This document shows, one piece after another, positions 11,274 through 19,958 of a stretch of DNA of 43,266 nucleotides. The notes below the pieces were generated by a model. The model ran no database searches, was not told the origin of the DNA, and was given only the letters and a program-made list of their open reading frames with translations. The stretch's first letter is position 1. Each line of letters opens with the position of its first letter. Origin of the DNA: Clostridiaceae bacterium (lineage in GTDB: Bacteria > Bacillota > Clostridia > Peptostreptococcales > Natronincolaceae). The stretch is from positions 1 through 43,266 of the forward strand of contig JAFIFG010000107.1 of assembly GCA_020832135.1 (NCBI GenBank), given 5' to 3'. The translations under genes and the position numbers were made by a program.

Positions 11274-11349
11274 AAAATTATCCTAATAGAATAAATATGT
11301 TATAGGAACTTACTACTATAATCATTGATCTATTAGGATAATTTTTTAT
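11274..11349 (+). terminator. intra-operon attenuating terminator dctP/dctQ
   Basis: AAAATTATCCTAATAGA (11274-11290) is exactly complementary to 11329-11345, and the second arm ends in a run of T. The 38-base loop is long. A partial terminator here would give more binding protein than membrane subunits, as often seen in binding-protein operons. Confidence 0.65.
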
Positions 11350-11390
11350 CATCAATTCCACTATGATTAACATAAGGAGCAGTGACGAAT

Positions 11391-11900
11391 ATGAGAAAAT
11401 TATTAAATAATTTTGAGGAAATTATAAGCTGTTTTTTTGTAAGTATAACAGTTTCTTTAGTAATTCTTAATGTTATCTTAAGGTATGTCTTTAACATGGG
11501 ACTCTATTGGACAGAAGAAGTAGCTACCATTAGTTTTGTTTGGAGTGTTTTTATAGGGGCAAGTGCTTGTTATAAAAATAAGATGCATATTGGCATTGAC
11601 TTGCTTACACAGTTGGCTTCTGAAAAGATTCAAGCACTTATTAGTCTTGTAGTAAATTTAGCAATGGTGGCTATTAATGGTTACATTACCTATTTAAGTA
11701 TTGTTTTTGTACGAGCATCTGTTGGTAAGCCAACTGCTGTTCTAGGTATTTCATCTGCTTATGTTAGTGCTGCAGTAATGTTAGGATTTGGTCTTATGAC
11801 TTTCCATGCTATAAGGTTTTTTATTAAAGAATTAAAAGTATTGATTATAGGTGAAACGAGAGAAGATGAAAAGGAAGTTAAACAACTTGATATTATATAA
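11391..11900 (+). CDS. dctQ: TRAP transporter small permease (DctQ family)
   Basis: Four-helix membrane subunit of about 170 residues that pairs with DctM. Hydrophobic segments lie near residues 10-30, 42-62, 83-105 and 122-145, and the family motif WTEEVATISFVWSVFIGASACYK is clear. ATG 11391 is chosen: AAGGAG at 11374-11379 suits it, while the upstream in-frame GTG at 11382 is too close. dctM follows after 44 bases. Confidence 0.9.
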   Translation: MRKLLNNFEEIISCFFVSITVSLVILNVILRYVFNMGLYWTEEVATISFVWSVFIGASACYKNKMHIGIDLLTQLASEKIQALISLVVNLAMVAINGYITYLSIVFVRASVGKPTAVLGISSAYVSAAVMLGFGLMTFHAIRFFIKELKVLIIGETREDEKEVKQLDII

Positions 11901-11944
11901 AATAACAAACTATTCGTTAGAATAAATAGGTAGGAGTGATTTAA

Positions 11945-13225
11945 ATGGCTTATGTACCAGTGGCAATTGTATTTCTTTTATATTTTTCAAGCATTCCAAT
12001 AGCATTTGCTTTATTTGCTGCAACATTAGCATATTTTGCTTTTATTAACACAGGTATGCCGGTTGATCTTGTTTTGCAAAGATTTATTACTAGTACCGCT
12101 TCATTTCCATTATTAGCTATACCATTTTTTATTATGGCAGGTGCCATTATGAACTATTCAGGTATAAGTTCTAAGTTAATGAAAATGGCAGATGTGCTTA
12201 CTGGACACATGGTGGGTGGTTTGGCACAGGTAAATGTAGTGCTGAGTACCCTGATGGGAGGCATATCAGGATCTGCCAATGCTGATGCTGCTATGCAATG
12301 TAAAATCTTAGTTCCAGAGATGGAAAAAAGAGGATTTAGTAAATCTTTTTCAGCGGCTATTACTGCAGCTTCCTCTTCTATTGCACCAGTAATACCTCCA
12401 GGTATTAATTTAATTATCTATGCGCTTATTGCAAATGTATCTGTTGGAAAAATGTTCGTAGCCGGATACATACCAGGATTACTAATGTGCCTTGCTTTAA
12501 TGATAACGGTATCTATTATATCGAATAAAAGAAATTATAAACCATCACGAGAAAAACGAGCAACTTTAAGAGAGATTTTATTACAAACAAAAGAATCCAT
12601 ATGGGCATTGTTTTTACCTTTTGGTATTATTATGGGATTGAGATTTGGTATGTTTACACCTACAGAAGCAGGTGCTATAGCGGTGTTGTTCTGTGTACTA
12701 GTTGGATTTTTTGTGTATAAAGAATTAAAAATAGAACACTTTCCTACTATATTAAAAGATACTATTTACGGTACCAGCTCTGTAGTATTAATTATCGTTG
12801 CTGCATCGGTGTTTGGATATTATATGAGTTGGGAAAGAATACCTCAAAATATAACTGCACTTTTATTGAATGTAACAGAAAGTAAGCTAATGATGTTATT
12901 AATAGTAAACTTCTTACTTTTATTTATGGGAATGTTCTTAGAGGGTGGAGCGGCACTAATTATTTTAGCACCACTATTGGTTCCAGTAGTAGTTAGTCTT
13001 GGTGTTGATCCTGTACATTTCGGTATTATTGCCATTGTTAATATTATGATTGGAGGTGTTACACCACCATTTGGCTCCATGATGTTTACAACATGTACTA
13101 TTACAAAAGTACCTATTATCAGCTTTATTAGAGAGGTGTATCCCTTTATAATAGCTTTGTTAATCGCATTAATGGTTGTAACTTATTTCCCAGGTTTAAT
13201 TATGTTTTTACCAAATCTGATGTAA
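11945..13225 (+). CDS. dctM: TRAP transporter large permease (DctM family)
   Basis: Main ion-coupled translocation subunit, 426 residues with about 12 membrane segments. Family hallmarks include AIPFFIMAGAIMNYSGIS, the GGISGSANADAAMQ loop, ASSSIAPVIPPGIN, FTPTEAGAIAV and the C-terminal repeat GGVTPPFGSMMFT. Uptake would be driven by an ion gradient. With dctP and dctQ it forms a complete transporter, and glpQ follows 21 bases later, so the four genes look cotranscribed. Confidence 0.95.
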   Translation: MAYVPVAIVFLLYFSSIPIAFALFAATLAYFAFINTGMPVDLVLQRFITSTASFPLLAIPFFIMAGAIMNYSGISSKLMKMADVLTGHMVGGLAQVNVVLSTLMGGISGSANADAAMQCKILVPEMEKRGFSKSFSAAITAASSSIAPVIPPGINLIIYALIANVSVGKMFVAGYIPGLLMCLALMITVSIISNKRNYKPSREKRATLREILLQTKESIWALFLPFGIIMGLRFGMFTPTEAGAIAVLFCVLVGFFVYKELKIEHFPTILKDTIYGTSSVVLIIVAASVFGYYMSWERIPQNITALLLNVTESKLMMLLIVNFLLLFMGMFLEGGAALIILAPLLVPVVVSLGVDPVHFGIIAIVNIMIGGVTPPFGSMMFTTCTITKVPIISFIREVYPFIIALLIALMVVTYFPGLIMFLPNLM

Positions 13226-13246
13226 TTTTAAGGAGGTATGGGATAG

Positions 13247-13954
13247 ATGTTAATTATTGCTCATCGCGGAGCATCTGGATATGCTCCAGAAAACACTATA
13301 GCCGCTATGGACCTAGCAATAAAGCAGGGTTGTGATGGAATAGAAATGGATGTTCAATTAACAAAGGATAGACATGTAGTGGTTTGTCATGACTGGACGG
13401 TAGATAGAACTACAGATGGAACTGGAGAAATTAGAAATTTAACCTTAGAAGAAATTGAAAAATTAGATACTGGATCATGGTTTTCAGAAAAATTTGCAGG
13501 GGAAAAAATTCCTACACTGGAAGAAGTGATTAACTTTGTGCCGGATTCCCTTTTATTAAATATTGAGATTAAAATGCAATCCTTTGATGATAGGGATATT
13601 GAAAAAAAAGTAATGGAACTTTTAGAAAAGTACAATAGAATGGATAATACCATTGTTTCATCCTTTAATCATTTATATCTTCAGAAGATAAAAAGATTAA
13701 ATGCTAAGGTGAAGATTGGATCCTTGTATGAGGCATATCTTCTAAATCCCTGTGACTATTTTAAAAGAAATGGTTTAGATTTGTATAGCTTTCATTCCTC
13801 GAGTTATTATATAAATTATGAGATGGTAAAACAGTTACAAGATAATAATATGAAGGTATATTGCTGGACTGTAAATGATAAAGAAAAAGCCAATCAACTT
13901 ATGGATATGGGAGTAGATGGTATCATTACAAATTATCCCGATATATTAAAATAG
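13247..13954 (+). CDS. glpQ: cytoplasmic glycerophosphodiester phosphodiesterase
   Basis: GDPD-family TIM-barrel enzyme that cleaves glycerophosphodiesters to G3P and an alcohol. The signature AHRGASGYAPENT supplies His6 and Glu15; GIEMDVQLT supplies metal ligands Glu33 and Asp35; and VVVCHDW supplies catalytic His48. The C-terminus has the usual VYCWTVND and MGVDGIITNYP. There is no signal peptide in the 235 residues, so it acts inside the cell and needs imported substrate. AGGAGG lies 10 bases before ATG 13247. Its place between dctM and glpP links transport to G3P metabolism. Confidence 0.92.
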   Translation: MLIIAHRGASGYAPENTIAAMDLAIKQGCDGIEMDVQLTKDRHVVVCHDWTVDRTTDGTGEIRNLTLEEIEKLDTGSWFSEKFAGEKIPTLEEVINFVPDSLLLNIEIKMQSFDDRDIEKKVMELLEKYNRMDNTIVSSFNHLYLQKIKRLNAKVKIGSLYEAYLLNPCDYFKRNGLDLYSFHSSSYYINYEMVKQLQDNNMKVYCWTVNDKEKANQLMDMGVDGIITNYPDILK

Positions 13955-13991
13955 TAATTTATTAATGTTATAAAGGTCATGTTAAAGTAGC

Positions 13992-14020
13992 TTTACAATT
14001 TTATTTTAATAGTATACCAT
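13992..14020 (+). promoter_or_regulatory. probable promoter of glpP
   Basis: TTTACA (13992-13997), 17-base spacer, TACCAT (14015-14020). It resembles the other glp promoters in its -35 half, and glpP would start about 30 bases downstream. Confidence 0.4.
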
Positions 14021-14051
14021 TATACTTAAAATGGATAAAAGGATTGATAAA

Positions 14052-14618
14052 ATGAAAGAAATAATATTTGAAAGAGTAGGAGAAAATCCAATTATTGCAG
14101 CTGTACAGAATGAAGCTGACTTAGAAATTGCTATTAAGTCTCAAATAAAAACTATATTTTTATTGCGTGCTGACATTTTTAATATTAAATCTTTTGTTGA
14201 TAAAATAAAGCAGGCTGATAAAAGTGTATTTATTCATATAGACTTTTTAGAAGGAATAGGAAGAGATGCAAAAGCTATTGAGTATATTGCTCAAATGGTT
14301 AGACCAGATGGTATTATTAGTACCAAAAGCAGCCATATAAAGCTTGCAAAAGAAAAAGGAATGTTCACCATACAACGTTTTTTTCTGATTGATAACCAAT
14401 CCTATAATATGACCATTAAAAGTGTAGAATCCACACATCCAGATATGATTGAAATAATGCCTGGAGTAATACCAGGAGTTATTAATCGTATAACTAAAAA
14501 ATTAAACACACCTGTTATTGCAGGAGGATTAATAGATAATAAACAAGATATCATTGAAATATTAAAAGCAGGAGCATTAGCAGCTTCTACAGGAAAAAAA
14601 GAATTATGGGAGCTATAG
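14052..14618 (+). CDS. glpP: glycerol-3-phosphate-responsive antiterminator
   Basis: GlpP-family RNA-binding regulator of about 188 residues that, with G3P bound, keeps RNA polymerase reading through terminators in glp leaders (known in Bacillus subtilis). The protein has the family's TIM-barrel-like pattern: NPIIAAVQNEADLEIAI, IFIHIDFLEGIGRDAKAIEYI (here VFIHIDFLEGIGRD), PDGIISTKSSHI, IEIMPGVIPGVINRI, and PVIAGGLIDNKQDI near the C-terminus. I start at ATG 14052, with AAAAGGA eight to nine bases upstream; the ATG at 14031 has no ribosome site. Three leader-like structures in the window are its likely targets. Confidence 0.9.
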   Translation: MKEIIFERVGENPIIAAVQNEADLEIAIKSQIKTIFLLRADIFNIKSFVDKIKQADKSVFIHIDFLEGIGRDAKAIEYIAQMVRPDGIISTKSSHIKLAKEKGMFTIQRFFLIDNQSYNMTIKSVESTHPDMIEIMPGVIPGVINRITKKLNTPVIAGGLIDNKQDIIEILKAGALAASTGKKELWEL

Positions 14619-14655
14619 TAAGTACTATCTTGAAAAGTTAATGCAAAAATTGAGT

Positions 14656-14725
14656 GGAGAAGGAGAGTCACATTTAAAATAGAGGTATATAACCTCTGTT
14701 AGATGTGACTTTTATTTTAAAACAT
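14656..14725 (+). terminator. terminator after glpP, possibly a fourth GlpP-type leader
   Basis: AGTCACAT (14666-14673) pairs with ATGTGACT (14703-14710), enclosing a second stem AGAGGT/ACCTCT, and TTTTATTTT follows. It is a sound terminator for glpP. The preceding GGAGAAGGAGAGTCA resembles the GGAGAGCCA element of leaders 1 and 2, so it may double as an antitermination leader for the MgtC gene 55 bases downstream. Confidence 0.6.
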
Positions 14726-14779
14726 ACTAAATGTAGATTGGAGAGATGGTTGATATGAAGTTTAAAAGAAGGGGATTTA

Positions 14780-15508
14780 ATGATTAGTACAAGTGAAACT
14801 ATATTGAGACTGGTTCTTTCTGCTATAACTGGAGGACTTGTTGGAATGGAGCGTGAAGCTAATAATCGACCGGCTGGTCTTAGGACACATGTTTTAGTTA
14901 CATTAGGAGCTACCCTTATTATGTTAATTTCTATGTATGGATTTGAAGGATTTGGAATAGATGGAAAGGGTGGAGATCCTGCGAGATTAGCAGCTCAAGT
15001 GGTGAGTGGTATAGGTTTTTTAGGAGCAGGAACTATCCTGCGAACAGATAACAATATCAGAGGATTAACAACAGCCGCTAGTATTTGGGTTTGTGGAGGT
15101 ATTGGGCTAGCAATAGGTAATGGATATTATATAGGGGGATTAGCTACTGCTGGTATTGTCTTGTTCACATTAAAAAGCTTAGGAGTTTTAGAGAAAAAGC
15201 TATTTAAAAAGAAATACAAAACCCTCCTTATACAGTGTAAGGAAAGACCTGGATTGGTTGGTGATATAGGTCAAGTATTAGGTAAAAATAATGTTGTCAT
15301 TAAAGATATAAAAGTGATTAATGAAAATGATGATTACGATGGATATGAAAATGGTGAAAGTTACTTTATTGAATTATATTTTATGATTAAAATACCTGCT
15401 AAGTTTTCAAATGACAAGTTCTTCAAAGAAATTATACAAATCAATGGTATTCAAGATGCTATGTGGGAAGGAAGTACAAGAATATACCAGACAGAAGAAA
15501 ATATATAG
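14780..15508 (+). CDS. MgtC/SapB-family membrane protein
   Basis: Membrane protein of 242 residues. The N-terminal MgtC domain has about four helices and the family signature LVGMEREANNRPAGLRTHVLV, followed by GFLGAGTILR and GLTTAASIWVCGGIGLAIG. The C-terminal portion from about residue 150 is a soluble ACT-like domain. MgtC proteins are linked to Mg2+ limitation, acid stress and, in pathogens, ATP synthase inhibition; the function here is unknown. ATG 14780 follows GAAGGGGA. It sits directly behind glpP and shares its terminator/leader region. No Mg2+ riboswitch was recognised. Confidence 0.85.
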   Translation: MISTSETILRLVLSAITGGLVGMEREANNRPAGLRTHVLVTLGATLIMLISMYGFEGFGIDGKGGDPARLAAQVVSGIGFLGAGTILRTDNNIRGLTTAASIWVCGGIGLAIGNGYYIGGLATAGIVLFTLKSLGVLEKKLFKKKYKTLLIQCKERPGLVGDIGQVLGKNNVVIKDIKVINENDDYDGYENGESYFIELYFMIKIPAKFSNDKFFKEIIQINGIQDAMWEGSTRIYQTEENI

Positions 15509-15510
15509 TG

Positions 15511-15541
15511 AAGAGAAGGTCTTACACCTTCTCTTTTTTAG
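15511..15541 (+). terminator. terminator after MgtC-family gene
   Basis: AAGAGAAGGT (15511-15520), five-base loop, ACCTTCTCTT (15526-15535), then continuous T. Confidence 0.9.
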
Positions 15542-15626
15542 TTTTTTCTAGTATAGATTTCATATAAAATGTCAAAATAATAGGAGACTTAATTCAGAGG
15601 CTGTAGAGAAAAGGAGGGAGAAATTT

Positions 15627-15833
15627 TTGGTAGATAAAAAGAATGCTGTAGAATTTATAAAGCAATTAGATCAAGAAAAAAATTTTTTTAACGGTGTTGA
15701 AGAAATCAATAAATACAACCTAGGTGCTATTGTAGAGCTTATTCAATATAATAATGTAAAGGAATATGGTGAACCTTTATATACCAAAGATGAAATAAGA
15801 CGAAGTATTAAAAAATATATGCTAGATTATTGA
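15627..15833 (+). CDS. small hypothetical protein
   Basis: 68-residue soluble, charged protein starting at TTG behind a strong AAGGAGGGAG six bases upstream (15611-15620), which is the main reason to accept it. No family recognised. The composition suggests an all-helical fold (IKQLDQEKNFF, then TKDEIRRSIKKYML). It follows the MgtC terminator, so it is a separate unit. Confidence 0.65.
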   Translation: MVDKKNAVEFIKQLDQEKNFFNGVEEINKYNLGAIVELIQYNNVKEYGEPLYTKDEIRRSIKKYMLDY

Positions 15834-16019
15834 CAAAATAAAGAAAATGATGGAAAATATATAAATGTACTTTAAAATGATTTTTTTATATACAAGAGGG
15901 ATATTCTATAATAAAGGCTTATTCTATATAAATGATTAAGGACTTTTGAATTGGGTATTTAACATTTAGTATAAAGATTACCATATTAAGTATTTAACAG
16001 ATTATAAGGAGGAATTATT

Positions 16020-16250
16020 ATGGCAAAGGAAGTTACTGTTTTTACAAGTAATACGTGTCCTCACTGTGTTACTGCGAAGGAATATTTTCAGTCGAAAGGT
16101 ATTGAATATACTGAAAGAAATATACAGGAAGATCCAGAAGCTAGAAAAGAACTTATGAAAAAAGGTATTATGGCGGTTCCGGTAGTAGAAATTGATGGTG
16201 AAACTATTGTAGGATTTGATAAAGAAAAAGTAGAAGCATTATTAGGATAA
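16020..16250 (+). CDS. glutaredoxin-family protein
   Basis: 76-residue single thioredoxin-fold protein with an N-terminal CPHC active site (Cys13, Cys16), the cis-Pro segment [10 protein letters not shown], and the closing [11 protein letters not shown] typical of glutaredoxin/NrdH-like proteins of anaerobes. It probably reduces disulfides in the cytoplasm using thioredoxin-reductase-like or flavoprotein partners; the partner is unknown. ATG 16020 follows AGGAGG. A shared terminator separates it from the convergent chemoreceptor gene. Confidence 0.9.
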   Translation: MAKEVTVFTSNTCPHCVTAKEYFQSKGIEYTERNIQEDPEARKELMKKGIMAVPVVEIDGETIVGFDKEKVEALLG

Positions 16251-16255
16251 AAATC

Positions 16256-16288
16256 AAAAGGAGAGATTGAAAAATCTCTCCTTTTATA
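16256..16288. terminator. bidirectional terminator
   Basis: AAAAGGAGAGATT (16256-16268) pairs exactly with 16273-16285. The A-run on one side and T-run on the other let it serve both the glutaredoxin gene and the convergent chemoreceptor gene. Confidence 0.9.
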
Positions 16289-16292
16289 ATGA

Positions 16293-18107
16293 CTAGATTT
16301 GATATTTTTTAAGTTCATTTTTGAAGTTTTTCGTCAATGCCTCTAGTAAAGCAATGTTATCTGTTAGTTCCTTTACCTTCTCAGAATACTGTGTAACATT
16401 GGCACTCATTTCTTCAGAGGCAGCTGAGTTTTCTTCAGAAATAGCCGCTAAAGAATGAATGTTTTCAATAACCTCTGTAAGCTTATTGGTTTCCGTGGAT
16501 AACTCATTTATTAGCATAACAATTACATTAGAGACTCCGACGATTTGATTCGTAGAGGCTTGATTATTTTTCGTTACTTTTTCTAATGTTTCATTACTAG
16601 TATGTAATTGATTATATTGATTTTCAATTGCCTTAACAAATCCTTCAATTTGTTGTATGAAGAAGACTAAATTATTGTTAATATCCTTTACAGCACCTTT
16701 AGAGCTTTCCGCTAGTTTTCTAATTTCTTCAGCAACTACTGTGAAACCTCTACCAGCCTCGCCAGCACTGGCGGCTTCTATGGCTGCATTTAAGGCTAAT
16801 AGATTAGTTTTATCAGCTATTGCCTCCACGGTTGAGCTAATTTCCATAATTTTTGTAGCTTGAGAAGCAAGGTCTTGGCCTTGGTTATTCACAGTACCGA
16901 AATTATCTTTTACCTCATTAATCATAGAGGTAACGTTTTTCACATCATCAAAGGAGCTTTCTAACTGTTTAACAGCATCCTCCAATTGGTCCTTACCCTC
17001 TGTTTCCTCTTCAACAATTTTATTTAAAGTAGTAATATATTTATCCAAAACATTAACTGCATCCTCTGTCTCCTCCGCTTGATTCGTTGCACTTAATGCT
17101 ACTTCATGAACAACTCCCGCTATAGAATCCGATAAATTCTTCATATTGCCTGCAATATTAGAAAACTCATGGACAAAGTTATCCATATCATCCGTACCAC
17201 CCTTTAGAAATAAAAAATCTGTTTTGATGGTATTTTTTGTTGTGTTAAATAAATCAAAGGTGTTTTCTAAGGCATCATTAGTTATAAGTGTTGTCTTACT
17301 GGCAAAATCATATTGCTGGATTTTATCCATTTCAGCAGCGAATAGTTCCATGGGCTTTAATACGATGGCAGCTCCAACATAAGTAGATAGGAATGTTGTC
17401 AGAGAAATACCTAATGGTAAAATCCAGTTAGTAGAGCCCTGTAGTAATAAGGTGATCACTAGCACAATAATAGTACTGAAAACGCTGATCTTCATAGGAA
17501 TGCTTCTAATGATCCCAAAGCTTAAAAACTTTGAAAAAGTAGCATCTATTATTTGATCAGGAGATTTTTCTAGCTTAATATGTACCTGCATATACTTTTC
17601 TCCATCATTTGTAGTACCGGAGTCTAAAATAGAATACTCTAATTTTTCATTAAAGTATTCAGAAGCCCCTTCAAGGAGACCTAAAAAGTAATCGAATAAA
17701 CCTCTTTTAGATTGATAAGTAATCTGTATTTCCTTTTCACCTATTTCCTTAGCAATTAGTCTTGGTGGATTAGCTCCTTTGATCATCTTTGTAAGCTGAG
17801 CATGAACATCATCCATCATCATAAGAAAGCCCTTTAAACTATAGCGCTCAAAATAGGATGGAAACCACTTTTGAAAAGAATAGATATTTTGTCTGCCAAC
17901 ACTACGCCATATTTCATTGATAGGCTTGTCTAATTTTTGTGCTATGTATTGAAATACAGAAAAAATTTCATTATCTGGAATATCTTCAAGAGGTGTAATA
18001 ATTCTATTTACATCCCATCCAGCAGATTCCATTGCTTCCTTCACTAAGTCCTCGCTAAAAAGATTACGAAGACTATTTAACCATGTAGATACGACCGTAC
18101 CCTTCAT
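16293..18107 (-). CDS. H-NOX heme sensor fused to methyl-accepting chemotaxis protein
   Basis: 604-residue chemoreceptor with an N-terminal heme NO/O2-binding domain (about 1-185), two membrane helices (about 205-250), and an MCP signalling domain whose hairpin tip reads [21 protein letters not shown]. The H-NOX domain resembles that of Thermoanaerobacter Tar4H so closely that key positions share numbers. These are proximal His102, the heme-propionate motif Tyr131-x-Ser133-x-Arg135, Pro115, and the distal pocket Trp9, Asn74 and Tyr140. Tyr140 is the hydrogen-bond donor known to allow O2 binding in the Tar4H domain, so this is predicted to sense O2 (or NO) and steer an anaerobe away. GGGGTGA precedes the start. 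Sensing domain and kinase-control domain are both intact. Confidence 0.95.
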   Translation of the reverse strand: MKGTVVSTWLNSLRNLFSEDLVKEAMESAGWDVNRIITPLEDIPDNEIFSVFQYIAQKLDKPINEIWRSVGRQNIYSFQKWFPSYFERYSLKGFLMMMDDVHAQLTKMIKGANPPRLIAKEIGEKEIQITYQSKRGLFDYFLGLLEGASEYFNEKLEYSILDSGTTNDGEKYMQVHIKLEKSPDQIIDATFSKFLSFGIIRSIPMKISVFSTIIVLVITLLLQGSTNWILPLGISLTTFLSTYVGAAIVLKPMELFAAEMDKIQQYDFASKTTLITNDALENTFDLFNTTKNTIKTDFLFLKGGTDDMDNFVHEFSNIAGNMKNLSDSIAGVVHEVALSATNQAEETEDAVNVLDKYITTLNKIVEEETEGKDQLEDAVKQLESSFDDVKNVTSMINEVKDNFGTVNNQGQDLASQATKIMEISSTVEAIADKTNLLALNAAIEAASAGEAGRGFTVVAEEIRKLAESSKGAVKDINNNLVFFIQQIEGFVKAIENQYNQLHTSNETLEKVTKNNQASTNQIVGVSNVIVMLINELSTETNKLTEVIENIHSLAAISEENSAASEEMSANVTQYSEKVKELTDNIALLEALTKNFKNELKKYQI

Positions 18108-18310
18108 AAAGTCACCCCTTTATTTTGTATACTATTCCTAAGTAGTATATATGTAAATGTTATTACTTAACAATACATACATTAATTATATCAAAAAAAA
18201 CTCTCCTTAAACATAAAACTACACCAAAATAATATGATTTTTAAAAAAATTAATCAAGTATGGTATAATAATACTATGAAATGAAACTTAATTTAGGATG
18301 GTGACCAGGT

Positions 18311-18499
18311 ATGAGTGCCTTTGTATTTCAGTTCTTTAACTTAATTTTAATTATTGTATTGTTAGGTGCTCCGGTAATTATTACAGTATTACTAATAAGG
18401 CACTTCGGTAAACCAAAAGATTCCTTGCAATATGAAGATTACTTAATAGAGAAAATAAGAGAACTAGAAAGAAGAATCGAAGAGCTGGAGAATAAATAA
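18311..18499 (+). CDS. small membrane-anchored coiled-coil protein
   Basis: 62 residues: one N-terminal membrane helix (about 5-30) and a charged C-terminal helix (EDYLIEKIRELERRIEELENK) with heptad spacing, so probably an oligomerising cytoplasmic tail. No family recognised. A GGATGGTGA ribosome site precedes ATG 18311. It is divergent from the chemoreceptor across about 200 AT-rich bases. Confidence 0.65.
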   Translation: MSAFVFQFFNLILIIVLLGAPVIITVLLIRHFGKPKDSLQYEDYLIEKIRELERRIEELENK

Positions 18500-18570
18500 T
18501 TAATTAATAGAAAAACTATCTTTAAAAATAAAATCAAACTTAAATTAGCCAAATTTTTTATTCTGCTGAA

Positions 18571-18599
18571 TTGACATACTAAAAAATATAAAGTATAAT
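18571..18599 (+). promoter_or_regulatory. strong sigma-A promoter of trpS
   Basis: Exact consensus TTGACA (18571-18576), 17-base spacer, TATAAT (18594-18599). Confidence 0.9.
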
Positions 18600-18606
18600 A
18601 TTAGCA

Positions 18607-18872
18607 AAATATCGAAAAACGATGATTAAGATAAGTAAGGATAGTGCTCTTGTTGAAGCGAGTCGATGATGGTGAAAGATCGATACTGAGGCTATTTTGA
18701 ATGGACTTATGAGTGCTGGCTGAAATAATAGTAGGCTATGACGGCTACTTCCTCCGTTATGGAAGGGTTGATATGATCAACTACTGAGAGTGGGTGCTTT
18801 GCACTAACTAGAGTGGTACCGCGGAGAATAACTCTTCGTCTCTAATAAATTGGGGACGTGGGGTTTTTTTAT
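18607..18872 (+). ncRNA. T-box leader, tryptophan specific
   Basis: Uncharged-tRNA-sensing leader. The invariant T-box AGAGTGGTACCGCGG lies at 18810-18824. A terminator follows with CGTCTC and GGGGACG arms and seven T, and a Stem I region with the usual AG-rich bulges precedes it. The specifier codon is read as UGG at 18702-18704 in the context GAAUGGAC, matching tryptophan and the trpS gene downstream. Uncharged tRNA-Trp would pair with the T-box, form the antiterminator and switch trpS on. Confidence 0.93.
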
Positions 18873-18903
18873 TGTATAAATATTTCAAGGATGGTGAAAA
18901 CAT

Positions 18904-19899
18904 ATGACAAACAATGATGAAAAAGTTATTTTCAGTGGTGCTCAGCCAACTGGAACATTAACACTTGGAAACTATATAGGAGCTATTCAGAACTGGAAGG
19001 CTTTAGAAAATGACTATCAGTGCCTTTATTCTATAGTGGATCTACATTCTCTAACCATAAGACATGACCCAAAGGCCTTCAGAGAATCCTGTTTATCTTT
19101 ATTAGCACAATTTTTAGCTGCAGGATTAGATCCTGAAAGAAATACTATATTCTTTCAATCCCATGTACCACAGCATACTGAATTAAACTGGATATTAAAC
19201 TGTGTAGCCTATATGGGAGAACTTAATAGAATGACCCAATTCAAAGAAAAATCTGAAAGGCATAAAGATAACATTAATGCCGGACTCTTTACTTATCCTG
19301 TCTTACAGGCAGCGGACATTTTACTTTACCAAACCAATTTAGTCCCTGTAGGAGAAGATCAAAAACAGCATATAGAGCTTGCTAGAGATATTGCTATTCG
19401 CTTTAATAATGCTTATGGAGATACCTTCCAATTACCTGAAATCCATGTACCTAAAGTAGGTGCTAGAATTATGAGTCTACAGGAACCTACTAAGAAGATG
19501 TCAAAATCTGATGAAGATATAAATGGAACTATCTTTTTACTAGATAGTGATAAAGTGATTACTAAAAAAGTAAAACGAGCTGTCACCGATAGTGAAAACA
19601 AGGTTGTATATAGGGATGAACAACCTGGAATTAAAAATTTGATGACAATTTATTCAAAGCTTGCTAATATTACGATACAACAAGTAGAGGAAAAATACAC
19701 AGACCAAGGTTATGGTAATTTCAAAAAGGATTTAGCTGAATTAATGGTGGAAAGTTTAAGACCTTTTAAAGAAAAATATCAACAATATATGGATAACCCT
19801 GATTATCTAGAAGAAATTTATAAAAAAGGTGCTAAGAGAGCCACTACTATAGCTGAAAGAACTATGAAGGATGTTAAAGAAAAGATAGGATTAGTGTAA
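18904..19899 (+). CDS. trpS: tryptophanyl-tRNA synthetase
   Basis: Class I aminoacyl-tRNA synthetase, 331 residues, charging tRNA-Trp in the cytoplasm. The HIGH-equivalent is PTGTLTLGNYIGA near residues 15-27 and the KMSKS loop is KKMSKSDED near 198-206; the GEDQKQH segment that contacts ATP/Trp is present. ATG 18904 follows AAGGATGGTG. Controlled by the T-box immediately upstream. Confidence 0.97.
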   Translation: MTNNDEKVIFSGAQPTGTLTLGNYIGAIQNWKALENDYQCLYSIVDLHSLTIRHDPKAFRESCLSLLAQFLAAGLDPERNTIFFQSHVPQHTELNWILNCVAYMGELNRMTQFKEKSERHKDNINAGLFTYPVLQAADILLYQTNLVPVGEDQKQHIELARDIAIRFNNAYGDTFQLPEIHVPKVGARIMSLQEPTKKMSKSDEDINGTIFLLDSDKVITKKVKRAVTDSENKVVYRDEQPGIKNLMTIYSKLANITIQQVEEKYTDQGYGNFKKDLAELMVESLRPFKEKYQQYMDNPDYLEEIYKKGAKRATTIAERTMKDVKEKIGLV

Positions 19900-19916
19900 A
19901 AATTACTAGTTATAAA

Positions 19917-19954
19917 ATCACTCTACAGTAGACAGACTAACTGTAAGAGGTGAT
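19917..19954 (+). promoter_or_regulatory. hairpin covering the SASP ribosome-binding site
   Basis: ATCACTCTACAGT (19917-19929) can pair with ACTGTAAGAGGTGAT (19940-19954) with two bulges. The second arm contains the AAGAGGTGAT ribosome site of the SASP gene, so the folded mRNA would hide it. Confidence 0.45.
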
Positions 19955-19958
19955 AGAA

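Larger units (their letters stand above)
18500..18903 (+). promoter_or_regulatory. trpS upstream region
   Basis: 404 bases without a gene, occupied by a promoter (18571-18599) and a T-box leader (about 18607-18872). The first 70 bases are plain AT-rich sequence with no convincing terminator. Confidence 0.8.

Noticed and set aside
14619-14779. Mg2+ riboswitch (M-box or ykoK) before the MgtC-family gene
   Set aside because: The region is too short and holds only a two-part terminator hairpin; none of the conserved M-box blocks is visible.
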